A stretch of 64,000 nucleotides of DNA from Elysia crispata. Lineage: Eukaryota; Mollusca; Gastropoda; Plakobranchidae. This document shows, one piece after another, positions 12,790 through 25,900 of this stretch. Below the pieces are notes generated by a model. The model was not told the DNA's origin. It made no database searches and saw nothing but the letters and a program-made list of their open reading frames with translations. Location: contig JAWDGP010002624.1 in assembly GCA_033675545.1 (NCBI GenBank), forward strand, positions 1,141,001 through 1,205,000, given 5' to 3'. The position numbers were made by a program, and so were the translations under genes. How positions within the stretch are numbered: the stretch's first letter is position 1; every line of letters begins with the position of its first letter.

Positions 12790-13906
12790 GTAGGGTGGCA
12801 CTGAATATGAGAGCTATAATGTGGAGCTTAAAATGCCTGCTTGGTTGTAAAATAAAATCAAGCAATTTGCTTTAAAAAAGGAAAGATTGAATTAGTAAGT
12901 ATTTACATTCTTTAATGATAAAGTTTAGTATGCTTTTAGGTGTTTCATGTAATCTGCCTCTTAGTTGAATTTCATTTTTGCCAATTTTTTCCCCTTCTTT
13001 ATTATATTTATTTTTTTTGCTCATAGTGCTGTTATAGACAGTTTTGAAAAAAATAATTTTTGCACAATCATCAAAATAGATTGTTGATATCCATGAAATA
13101 TTTACTTTCTTTCAGAATTCCACATAACTATTCTTTACATTTTTTTTAAAAAATTTTTATCTGCCAGGCTAAGATTCAAAAGCACCAAGCATTTGAGGCT
13201 GAAGTTGCAGCTCATGCCAATGCCATCAAAGTCTTGGATGAGACTGGCAATGAGATGATTGCGCAGGAGCACTTTGCTTCAGAGATCATCAGGGTAAGTC
13301 GTGACTTACATATAATATTAGATTAATATCATACAGTGGTGCCAAATATATCACATTAACTCTTATTTGCATGTTAAAGCAAATAAAGCAGTTCTGTCTC
13401 TAGCAGTAGCAATGCTTTAAAATCGAGCTTTACCCAGAGATGATGCAAAGAAAAGGCCTTATCCAAGTAAGCTTTGTCTTGCACAAATCATAATGTTTTC
13501 AAAAGCAACTTCTTCCTATCTACATTACTTTTTCAGAGTCAAGTGTGTAGAAGAATCAGAGGCTATGATCTTGTCTTTTTCAAAGTATACCAGGGTAAAT
13601 AATGTAAAGGCCTTGCGTAGCGTCATGTATTAAATTTTTGATTATACTATTCAGGAACGACTTGAAGAGCTGCACCGCCTGTGGGCTCTGCTATTGGCAC
13701 GTCTAGCTGAGAAGGGTACCAAGCTGCAGCAAGCTCTGAGACTGGTGCAGTTTATGCGCGAGTGTCGTGAGGTCATGTTCTGGATTAATGACAAGGTCAG
13801 AACTTATCTCTCTCTCTCTCCCTCTCCCTCCCTCCCTCTCTCGCAATCTCTCTCCTCCCTCCCCTCCCTGTCTTTCTCTCTCTTGCTCTCCCTCCCTCTC
13901 TTTCTC

Positions 13907-13939
<33 letters not shown>

Positions 13940-16900
13940 GTCTGTCTCTGTGTCTCTCTCTCTCTGTCTCTGTCTCTCTCTCCATCTCTTTCTAATTCTT
14001 GATTTTCTTTTGTGAAAAACAGAACAGGAATCAAAACATCGATATGTATTGTTTTTGATGCAAGGTTTGACTTTATGGTTTCTTCATCTCTCACAATTTT
14101 CTGATCTGTTATCTCAGTAGTTTTTTTTTTTGTTTTTCCTCAAAAAAATTTTTTTTTATCACCTATGCTAAATTTATAGATCTTTAAATAATATGTGGTG
14201 CAGAAAAATTTAAATGATAAAAAATGTTTTATGGAACCTACAATTAGGGAACAAATAGCAGAAAAACTTTGTTTTATACCATGTAATGAAATGTGTGGAA
14301 AAAAAATATATATTTTATTTTTTATGCATTTTATACAGGATGCTTTTGTGACATCAACTGAGTTTGGTACCGACTTGGAACATGTTGAGGTCCTGCAGAA
14401 AAAGTTTGATGAGTTTCAGAAGGTAATCAAAATTATTAAATTTCACATTACCATTTTCATTGATCTTTACCACCAACCTTAGTTTAGTTTGGTAAGTTTT
14501 GTTGCAGCTTGTATGAATTTGTTTTAACGACATATTACAGTGAAGGCATATCCGTTTCTGGGATTTGAGATTCCGAAATATTGTAAAATTTTAAATTCTA
14601 GATTAATGAACATGTTTCTTAAGAGATCTTTACAGGTTAATAAACATTGCAAACTTGGAATGCTTTTTAATCTTCTTGAAATGAGAGTTATTTTGCTGAG
14701 GCACCTTTTGTTTTTACATCATTTTTATAGTAAGAATATGTTGTTATTTGAAATAATATCATGTTCAAATTAAATTTGCAGGACCTTCAAAACCATGAAG
14801 ATAAGGTGGCGGAAGTAAATACTCTAGCAGAGCAGCTTGTAGCAGATGAGCACCCAGAGGAACAAACGATTAGGGAGAAGCAACAGGTAAATTCACTTTA
14901 GAGTATAATCAAAAGTTGACAGAAATAGTGTAAAGCTTGAAGTGAAAGCAAGGCTAAGGCTAAAGAACATTTGTCATATTTTTTAAAAATTTTGCATTAA
15001 AATTTGGTGCATTTTAAATTTTAGCAGTAAATTAGATTTCCAATAGTGCATTTGAAGCCTAAAAAAAGGTGAATGTAAATTAGTTTATGAATATGCCTTA
15101 GCAATGGGACAGGTACAGGGCTGGGATTTTTCTGTCGAAATAGCCGTTTTGGTCAGCCTTTCACTCGACCATCCGCCTACTGCACGGGAATGAACGGCGG
15201 AAATCTATTTTTATCTTTAAATGCCAAAATAAACGAACTTGGACAGAAACGCAATATGACCTTGTTGAACTTCATTTGTTATTTCCGGTAATGTTCGGAT
15301 CCAGTTGATATCGATATTATAACCTGGTGATCACATACCATATTAAGCACATCGAAGTTCTAAATACTCGATATATTTGATAATCAAACGTCCAGCATTT
15401 TTTAACCGAGTTGAATTGACTCCAGCTGACTGTCTGTTTCTTCCAGTTCGATTCGATCTATCATAGCGAAATCACCACTAGTCTGTGTACTGGATTTTCA
15501 AAATTTTTCCGGGGAACCATCCCCCCGGACCCCCCTTAGTAAGTCTCCTGCCTTTGGCGGTCGCAGGGGGAGATTTCAGCTTTTTTTTTTTTGATAGTCA
15601 ATCTCAGCCCTGAGGTAAAAGAAAGCCATACTTTAGCTTTTCATTGAAAGTTTGTATTTAATTTTGAGTACGTACTTTTATCTGATTCTTAGCTTTTTCC
15701 TTAACACATATGACTTATCTTTGTGATTTAAGAGATTTTATTGATTTTTATATCATATTTGGTTGCTTTTTATTTTGGTCTTTTATAGGAAGTCAATGAA
15801 GCTTGGCAGAGATTGCGCCAACTTTCCCTACTCAGACAGGAAAGGTTGTTTGGTGCCCATGAAATTCAGCGATTTAACAGGTTTGGTATTAAGATAAAGC
15901 TGTTGTGAATTGTGTCCACAGTGGGTTGTAAAAATCATTATCAAGTTATGGGCACAGTATTTTGTCTCAACCATCTGATTCATCCCTGTGGAGTTGTTTT
16001 TTGTGATTTGTAAATTTTGCCCTTTTTTATATTAAAAAAAAGTTTTACTTATTTCTGGGTCTCAGCTGTCAAGTGAAAGTATTATTTTTGTTTTGCCTTT
16101 TCTTCCAATTCTATGACATTTTTTTTTTAAGCTTAACCAGTATCTTCAGATGGCAATTTAAACCTTTCAGCAGCATTTTGTTACTTAATCTCTTTGAATT
16201 TTTGACATTTTTTTTTGTGTTTACCAGAGATGCTGATGAGACAATATCTTGGATCCAAGAAAAGGATACAGTCTTGTCCACCGATGACTATGGCCGTGAC
16301 TTAGCCAGTGTCCAAGCTCTGCAGAGAAAGCATGAAGGTGTAGAGAGAGAGCTTGCTGCTTTGGAGGAAAAGGTTAGCATTTTGTTTTTATTCCCCTTCA
16401 TATTTTTTATGTTTTTTTTTTATTCATTTTCATATTGCCCAAATGTTTTTGAACTTTTTAGTTCATTCTGCGATAAAGGTGGCTATTCAAACCAGTGCCT
16501 CCTTGGTACCCCATAATTACTCCCCAAGTGCTGCCTTTCTTTTCCAAAAACCCGAAAATCTCTATAGAGTGGCTATTTGGGCTTTTGACAAGTATTCAAG
16601 TTTTTTTGTTTATTTGAAAAGTTTTATGAATTTGATATACCTCAAAATGGTTGAGGGTTAGTTTAAGGATCTCTGATGATCTTCACTGAAGATTGTATTT
16701 GGTTATGTAGTTTGAGCTGTACAGTTATCAAATTTTCTTCTTGTGCTTGACTGTTTGGAGGAGCAGATAAAAATAGGATGAGTAAGAGAGGTATACATTG
16801 TACTAGAAAGTTTATATGTATTTTATTGTCACATTGATCCACAGGTAACAACCTTGACAGCTGAAGCTGACCGTCTGAAAGAAATTCACACCAACCAAGC

Positions 16901-19900
16901 TCCAGAGATTGAGGACAAGAAAAAAGAAATTTCAGAAAATTGGGAGAAGCTCAAAACAAAGGTGGAGTAGAATCAGTATTAAGGTCTTTACAGCATTCAT
17001 TTCCATGAACTTCAATTTGAAAAAAAATTTTATGTTTATTTCTTTTAAGTATTATGTTAATACTTCTTATTTTGACATAAGATGAAATACCGTATTCGCT
17101 CCAATAGTAGCGCCGGGCGCGTGAAAATGAAGAGGAGGGGTGCGTCTAATGGAATGTTTTGGATGACTTTCTTCAAAGACAAAGTGCCGCCGTTTCCGCC
17201 GTCGCCGCCCTCCCTCCCTCCCCCCCCTCCCCTCTCTAGTTAGTTTTAGAGTGCCATGGTTGGGTGTCATTCCAGTCCGATGACTACGAGGACTGCAATA
17301 GTCCAGGACATTAACCTCAGACGCCTTTGACATCCCCAATTTGAGATGACAACTGCAGTATCATAGTCATTCATTGTTTACATGTGTTGTCTGTTGTTAT
17401 CATCAGATCTATCGCTTAATAAATGTTTTGAGTTTGAGTTTAATAAGAATCTTTTGTTCTCGAAAGTGGTGTTTTTTAAGTGTTGCTTGGATGGGAAAGG
17501 GGGTGGGGGGGTGCGTTTATTAGAGATGGCGCTACTAATGGAGGGAATACGGTATGTTTAACTTTACAAGGGATAGAAATTGAGGGTACTGGAAAATAAA
17601 CTGTCATAAGTCAAATCTTTGCCTTAAGTATAAATTTTTCCTTCAATAGCCTCGACCTAGCTAACCTTATTTAAACTAAACTAATTTTGTTTTTCAAGAG
17701 GATTAAATCTTTTGATATTTTTCATCCTTATGCGGATCAGCAATTTTTGCAATAATTATGGGGAAGACTGCAGAACTCAGAATCTTCTAAATTATTTAGT
17801 AGAATTTTACACTTTGTTGGAAAAGGAGTTAGATTCTGGGATAGTGTTTTGCAGGGAAAGGCAATAACAATTTGTAAAATTGATTTTCAGGCAACTGAGA
17901 GAAAGGATAGGCTGGATGAGTCCTATCAGCTTCAGCGGTTCTTGGCTGATTTCAGAGATCTCATCTCCTGGGTGTCTGACATGAAGGCCATCATCTCAGC
18001 TGATGAGCTGGCCAAGGACGTCACTGGGGCCGAGGCACTGGTTGACAGACACAGTGAACATAAGGTATGTTTTCCTGTTTTTGCTAATGGTATTTGTCCT
18101 AGTAAAGGCAATATACATGTAGTGCAGGGTGCATATATAATAATTATTCATATAGGTCATGGTCCACTCATGCTAACATTCTTGTAGATATTTTCTGAAC
18201 GGCTACACTTAAAATATATTTTGTAGTGCAAGAAGCTGAGCAGATCAATCAACTTCTATTATCTCTTGAAGAAAATGGCGAAATAGAAACTTGTTATTTC
18301 TTAGCATTATAGCACAAGATGTTTCTTTATTTTTTTTTAAATGAAAAGGATTGACTACTTCAAAGAATGCACAGGCAATTTTTTTTTAAATGTCACACCT
18401 GCAATCAATAATCTTCTCGGCCATTGACATGGCTGCTGATTACCTAAAACTTTCCTTGTATTTCAGGGTGAAATTGATGCCCATGAAGACAGTTTCCAAT
18501 CTGCAAACAAACATGGAACCAAGCTTGTTGAAACAGACCACTTTGCCAAGGATGATGTAAAAGAGAAGGTTTGTGTTAGAATTTTGTAAGGCCTTAAAAT
18601 CCTTTTGACTATTGGATCTAATTGAATAACTGCCTGTCTGGGTCAAGTGCGCTGAGTATGTTGACATCTTTTATTACAAAACTGCTTGTTTTATTGCACC
18701 ACTTATCGCCCTCAAAGTTTCACATGTGTACAGCAAAGTGACTTACAGATGATTAAAAAATTTCAGTCCTTTTCAATTGATTTCTTTCTATCTCAAATTA
18801 AGGTATGGTGTTCTGTCTGTGTAATGGGCATTATAAAGAATTTCTTTACAACAGCAGTGCCAGTTTTCTTCCCTTAGTTATCCAGAGCAACTCTCATTAA
18901 AGATAAATTGACACATAGTGCCTGTTGTGGTTGATGCAATGAAAAATTGCTGAGGACAATTTTTTCTTTCTTCCTACAGTTTCTATCCCTCTGAATTGTG
19001 CATATCCCATCTTGCCTTACATATTTTCTAGTTCTTAAGAGATTTTTTTTATTATGAACGGCACCTGTAAAGATTAATAGATCTATCTACAGAAGTTTCA
19101 TTGAATTCTACTATCTGGCTCCCTTTTTTTTTTTTAGCTTGAGACATTGAATCATGAGAAGCACACTCTCCTGGAGCTGTGGGAAGAGCGACGAGTCCTG
19201 TACGAGCAGTGTATGGATCTTCAGCTGTTTCTGCGTGACACAGAGCAGGCTGACACCTGGATGACCAAGCAGGAGGCTTTCCTTGTCAATGATGACTTGG
19301 GTGACTCCTTGGACAGTGTAGAGGCACTAATCAAGAAACATAGTGACTTTGAGAAGTCCCTTGCAGCCCAAGAGGAGAAAATCAAGGTATGTTACAAATT
19401 CAGTTGTCTTAAAAAAGAATCATATTTGAATCTCCTTCATATCATCTCAAAATTTTGCCATTTTACAAAGTTGTTTTAAAAAATGACTCAAATACCAACT
19501 ATTTTAAATATGTGATACTTGATCAGATTTAGGTGTTTGTGGCAGTTGTGACAATGCATGGTGATATTTTTAAAGTTGCATTTCAATGGAGTGGTGAAGA
19601 TTATAAACTGAATGAAATTCATGTGATTCTCCAACGGTCATTGCATTTATTATGACTAAGGTAGTAAGAATTTTAGCAAAAATTACTTTCAATGTTTTTT
19701 TTTCATTGAAATTCAATTCTGAGGCATCCCACTCATAAGCACTGAATGCTATTCTCAACTTTTACATTTATGTATCTCTTTTTTTTCTTTGCATTGAATG
19801 AACTAAAATATTCTGTGTATTTATAACTCCTTTAGTTCTTAGACAAGAATGGAATATCAAAGTTATTATTTTTTATTTTGACTGTTTAGAATAATTTATT

Positions 19901-22900
19901 TGGGTAACTAAAGGAATATGCTTTTTTTTCACAGCCTACTCTGCCAATGTTAATGGCTTGTGGCAATTTCATTTGTGGGTCATCAAAAGGATACTTTTAT
20001 GTGTATCCATGATTGAAAAGTCATTGCTTAAAAGCCCTCAATTATTAAATTTTTTCTTTATCATGATTTTTTAGTTAACAGTTTAAAAGTTTATGGTCAC
20101 CATTTTATATGCTTTTGTAAAGCCATTTTGCTAAATATTTTATCATATCTTTTATCTGCAGGACTTGGATGAGTTTGCCTCCAAGCTTATTGACAGTGAG
20201 CACTATGCAGCTGAAGATGTTGCTGCTCGTAGAGATCAGGTTTGTTTGACTTTGATAGAAGTTTGTGGATTTTTAAATAAAGTAAATTGAACTCTGCCAG
20301 TGTGATATCCTCTTCCAAATTCTATTGCCTGGTTAATGGAGTATACAGGACAATACTTACTATGAGACGGAAGCTGGTGAACAAAATTCAAGTAAAAGGA
20401 TAACAAAGTAGTAAGATAATCATTAAGTTATTTTCCAGCATATTTGGTATTTATAAAAAAACAAATTTACAAATACACTGATGTACAAATTGACTCAAAT
20501 AATATACTCCACAAGCCTTTCAGCAAATTAATTTGTTCAATTGCATTATGCAAAATTGAGTAAAACAAAAAGGAGACATTTTATTTACTTCTAGATAATT
20601 GAAATTTTTATTTCCTTTTCAAAGCTCAATTTTTCTGGATTGTTTTTTTTTTAAATGTGAGACCTGTCTCATCCTTACTATTTTGATGATTTTTTCCTCC
20701 TATCGTTTAGCTTTTAGCCAGAAGAAATGCTCTGTACGACAAATCATCAGCTCGTCGTCATATGCTGGAACAGTCTTATGAGTTCCAGATTTTCGAGAGG
20801 GACTGTGACGAAACAAAAGGTTGGATCAATGAGAAGCTCAAAACAGCATCTGATGAGAACTACCTGGTAATATTTTTGACAAATTTTTTTTCTAGTTTTT
20901 GCTTGTTTTCCAAGTGTAATATTATTTATATGGAAGGAGAGAATAGAATACTTGTTGATGCAAAAAGCATGAATTTAAATTGATTTTTCTATCCAATGAT
21001 TTTGAGGTTTAATTAAATTGTAAACTTTAGGCAGATGTCATTAAAGGTAACAATAGAAATTTAAGGGTTAAGTGGATTAAAAGTGTAGGGAAAAAAAATA
21101 GTAAACAGTCCGTTTTGATTTATCAAAGTCTAGACCAAATTTATATCTTTTTTTTGCATAAGAAAATCAGAAAGTCAAAAAAATTGACAAAGATTAGACT
21201 GTGACTGGTCGAGATCTTTTCTTGATACATTGACAGTATTCAAAAATTGGAAAAATATACATTACTTTCCTGCAGTTCACCTTAATTAAGAGTCATTCAT
21301 TAGAATTATTAAGAACCTGAAGAAATTATCATGATTTCTTCCTTTTAAAGTAGAGGAGAGTCAGTCAACCAATCATTACTCTCTATTAAAATTGTGAAGT
21401 TGGTTGTAGAACATGCTTTTCATCTGGAAGATAGGCTTTGTACTAATGTATATTGCTCACCTTTGAAAAAAGGAAATGAATTATATTCTTTGTAGCAAAA
21501 ATTTGATGTGGGACATTTTTCATTATAAATCAAAGGTATATCAGTTCATTGGAGTCTTGAACTTAGTAAATAAAAGCAATTTTAGTTATTTTTCTCTGAG
21601 TCAACTATCATCTATTAAAAAATATTTTTAAGATGTATTAAAATACTATTCAAGCAATTTCATCAGATTTACAATCAACCCACTCACTCCTTTTTCAAGG
21701 ACCCAACAAATCTTCAAACCAAGCTTCAGAAACATCAAAATTTTGAGGCAGAGATCAATGCAAACAAAAACCGGATTGAGAGCATTCGCAACACTGGCCA
21801 ACAGCTCATCAGCAAGGACCACTATGCCAAGGGGCCAATCCAGTACTTGTTATTGTGATGTTATTCCAATATATGTTGAAAAAAAAATTGTAAAAATTTT
21901 ATGAAAAATATGAGGAGCAAAAGAGCTATGCACGAATATGACTTAAATGTACTATAACTGAATGTGGTTGGAAAGTTTTACATGGTAAACATTTCATTAA
22001 AAATCTTACCATTTTATTGGTGCAAGTAAACATGAAAATACTTTTCAGTAGTTTGATGTTACTGATTTTGTTATGACTGGTCTCTTGGTATTTATGCTCA
22101 ACTTGTTTTTGCTTCCAGAGATCGTGTGGAGGAGATTGAAAAACTGTGGGCTACCCTGCTTGCTCAAACAGAGAAGAAAGGTCAGTAACCTCTCCCACTC
22201 TCCCTGATTCTGCTTTTCTTTTTCTATTATCTCTTTCCCTACTCTTTCTCTCTCTCTCATTCTCTCTGTTTCTCTATTTCTCTCTCTCAATCTGTATCTA
22301 TCACACCCTCCGTCACTCACTTCCTTTGAAACTGCAACTCTATCACCTGAGTTTAAAAGTAGACTTACGGTCTTCCTTTTCATTCTATTTGTGTTTTAAA
22401 GTTATAAGAAAATGTCTTAATTAACAGGTCAAAAGCAGTAGTGTATACTGAGCTTGGTATATGCACTGCAATTATCCATTCTTCAGTGGAATGTGCTATG
22501 TGTTCATTTGCAAAATATTGATGATTTATGTAAGGTTCATACCTTTACTTTAGTGAAGGGATTACTAGATGAAATTACCCTTTCATAAATTAACTTTAAA
22601 AAATTCATACAGCACTGAGTGAAAAATGAAGTAAATTTATGTTATCTTTGACTTTGCCCAGGTAACAAGCTGAATGAAGCTGCCCACCAGCAACAGTTCA
22701 ACCGCAATGTTGAGGATGTAGAATCCTGGTTGGCAGACATTGAGAACTCTCTCGTCTCTGAGGATTATGGGAAGGTAAGATCGGCAAAGTCTCCCTCAGA
22801 TATATTTTGGCTAGAGATGTTCTGCTGTCTTCATTCACTTCATATGTTAAAGTTGAAATATTGAAACCTCAACACTAGTACATGTAGGGAACACAAACAA

Positions 22901-25900
22901 ACAAACTTGATCACAGAGTTGACACCAAGGTAGGCTTGTATGACTCCTGCATATATGTCACTTAAATTTCAATGTCTGAGTTTATATGTGATCACTTGCA
23001 ATAAAGTCGCCCTATGCACATAAGTTTTGCCTTTTTTAACATCAAAGTGCTAGATATGGTTCAAAACTTGTAATAACTGTCATAGTGAAGCTTTTAAGTA
23101 AGGTAGAGTGTTTATCATGAATCATGAATGTTGCTTTATTTAAGAGTAATGAAAAATGCTTTCCCTCTCTTATTGCAATACTGGTGCTACATAATATACA
23201 TGTATAATTACTTTTCATGAGTTTGCTTCATGCTGCGACAGTTCCTTTAGTGATTATGTATGCAATTGTTTTGCAACCTCATTTTCCTTTTCATTCCTTT
23301 CATTTGGTCTCTTCTTGTTTGTTTGTTTTGTTTTTTTTTTAATTTTTTAAACACCATCAATGTCTTTGTGTGCATTTAAAAGAAGTAATTTAAAAGCTTG
23401 ATAACTGTTTTCATATAGTGATGTGAAAATGTAATAGAGAAATTGCAATTAATGCATCACTGTCTTTAACAAGCTTTAAAGTGGCATATCGTTACAAACA
23501 AAATGTTCATCGACTTATCGCTCCTAAATTCCTCCTTCTTACCCCCTCTTTTTTTGCAAGGAATTTACACATTATTCCCTACTGTTACTGTTCGTATGTG
23601 TCCATGGCATTTGTTATTTAAGAAGAGATGTTCCACTTACAGCTCATATTTATAATGGCCCCTCTCTTATGAATGTGTGTTTTTTTTCAATGGTTGCTAT
23701 AACTGTTTTGTCACATACTTGTTTTCATTTAGTTTCGCCCAAGTTCATTTCATCCATCCTCATTACCAATCAAGTTTTTTTTCCTTTGCTGAATAGAATT
23801 TGTGTGTGTTTTTTCTGAGAAGTTGATTAATTTTTTTTTTGTTAGCCATCATCCCCTGCTATCATTTCTCTTGCTTTCAAGCCTCACTTTTAGTTCTCAA
23901 AACATACCAATTAGCTTCATATCAGAAAAAAAAAAAGGACAGCCTGTATTTTTAAAGCTACAGTTTTGTGTCATTCCCTCTTGTTTTTCATAATTTGAAA
24001 ATTTTTATCTGCTGAGTGAGATTCTCTCAATCTCAGTCCTGCGAAAATCAAATTAAGAGCATTTTTTTTAGTAGGATTGAGTTTTATAACAATGCATATG
24101 ACCAGCAACAGAGATTTTAGAAAAAGCCAAACACTGGGAATCTTTTCAAATATATCAATGATTAATTTTGCCATAATTGAATCAAGATCACATGCAGTGA
24201 AAAAATTTGTTTTGCAAAGTTGAAGCTGTTGACGTCTAACCTATCTTCTCTTAGAGCAACCTAGATTTAATCTTTGAAATTATTTTTCTTGTATGGATTG
24301 TTCATTGAATTGTTACATTACAATTCATTTTAGGAAATGGAGCAAAGTATGCAATCAGTAAAGAAAAAAACATGCACGCACACAATACATAAAAATTTGA
24401 ATTGAATAATGGCTGCTGATAAGCTTTGAAATGTTTTTTCTTTTATTTTACTGTTTTCGATTTTCTGATTTTAATTTTGCTGCTGCTGTACTCAGCTTGT
24501 GTTGATCTCTCCCTCTTTGACAGACATCCCAGCCTGCTAAGTGTATAGAGGTACAAAGATAAAAAGGCATGGGTGTATTGCCAGATAGAGTGCCCCAGCT
24601 ATTTCCAATGCAAATCCTAATGTTTTTGACACAGCACCGTTTTGTAAAAGTTCAATTTATGGTTGTCTCAAAAATGGATCCCACCTACCATGCTTATGAG
24701 ATGTATTATAAGTTGTGAATATTTGTAAATTTAAACCTTTTTTCCACCCCCAGATTTAGGTAATTCCTTGGGAAGTGCTGTGTTTTCAGTATTTTATAAA
24801 TTTATATCAACTGATAGTTTTGGCCTTGCTGCAACCCCCCTCCTCCCCCCCCCCCCCAAAAAAAAAAAAAATAACAAACAAACAAAACAACAAAAAGCAG
24901 AAAAACAATACAATTTTCTGGTTATTGTATCAATAATATGAGTGGAAATGATTATTGTAGAAAAAAATTAAATCGCCATTTTCTCAAGACTTTGTGTATG
25001 CATAAAGCTTATTTGGGTAACTCTTGTATTGGTAAACGCCCATGTCCTGACATGTTGCCTTTGGGGTTCTGTTTTTATCTTGTGCAGTGAATGATTTCTT
25101 GTACTAGCTTCTTTTTACTATTCTGTTTTATATATGTTTGTTGTTTTTTTTTTAAGATTTTCTTTACTGTATACACATCAAACTTTTATATTGACTTATT
25201 GCAAGAAACGAGAAGACCAGATTTTGTCTGCTGCACTTCTCCTACAGTAATTTTTCAAATATCTGCACTTTATTCCTCAAATTCTTTTCTTTTCATTATG
25301 CAGCCATTCTATGATTATCCCTTTGTCAAAGTTGACTTTGCATGTTCTTGTTATTTGATTTTTCAAAAAAGAAATGAGAGTGTTTTACTCTGTGTATTTG
25401 GTTGTGTTGAGATTAAAGCATCTTAATCTTTTGTGTCTGTATTACCTTCCAATATAAGCAGGAAGACAAGTATGACTTTTCATTTTTATGCAATTTTTTT
25501 TCTGAGGATTTTTTTAAAATAAGCATATTCATCTTATTGTTTCATTGCACTTGTAAAATAGCTTGTTAAATAATTCACTATTTTCCAAGAGGCCATAGGG
25601 ACAGTAATAGATTCCCAAGCCTCGGTGGGTATAGGTAGCTTTTAATTCTCTTTTTTTATTCTGCATGAAGCTTTTATATGATTTGCACCAAACTGAGGAC
25701 TCCCATGCAACTGATAAAGGAATTTAAGCATAAAAAGATTGTATTTGCCAAAGTTGATACAAATCTTTTATTTTGAAAGTTGATAATATTTGACTCACAG
25801 GTGGAAAACTTATTTCCTAATAGTTTTTTGTTTGTTTTATTGAGGCTGATGTGTTAATGTTTTATTGAGGCTGATGTGTTAATGATTAGGGTAGCCAAGC

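Noticed and set aside
13694..14094. Frames on both strands over the CT/TGTC tract in intron 3
   Set aside because: Simple-repeat translations (Leu/Ser on one strand, Arg/Glu on the other). Only the first part on the + strand is exon 3.
20711..20717. Alternative acceptor seven bases inside exon 13
   Set aside because: It would shift the frame; LLARRNAL from the first acceptor matches the family.
21843..21858. Stop codon at the end of the exon 14 frame, as a gene break
   Set aside because: The frame is restored by a donor at 21843 joined to the acceptor at 22118, giving the expected [13 protein letters not shown].
25091..25426. 111-codon hydrophobic frame inside intron 16
   Set aside because: Phe/Ser/Cys-rich translation of T-rich intron DNA, no splice sites that would join it in frame, no recognised family.
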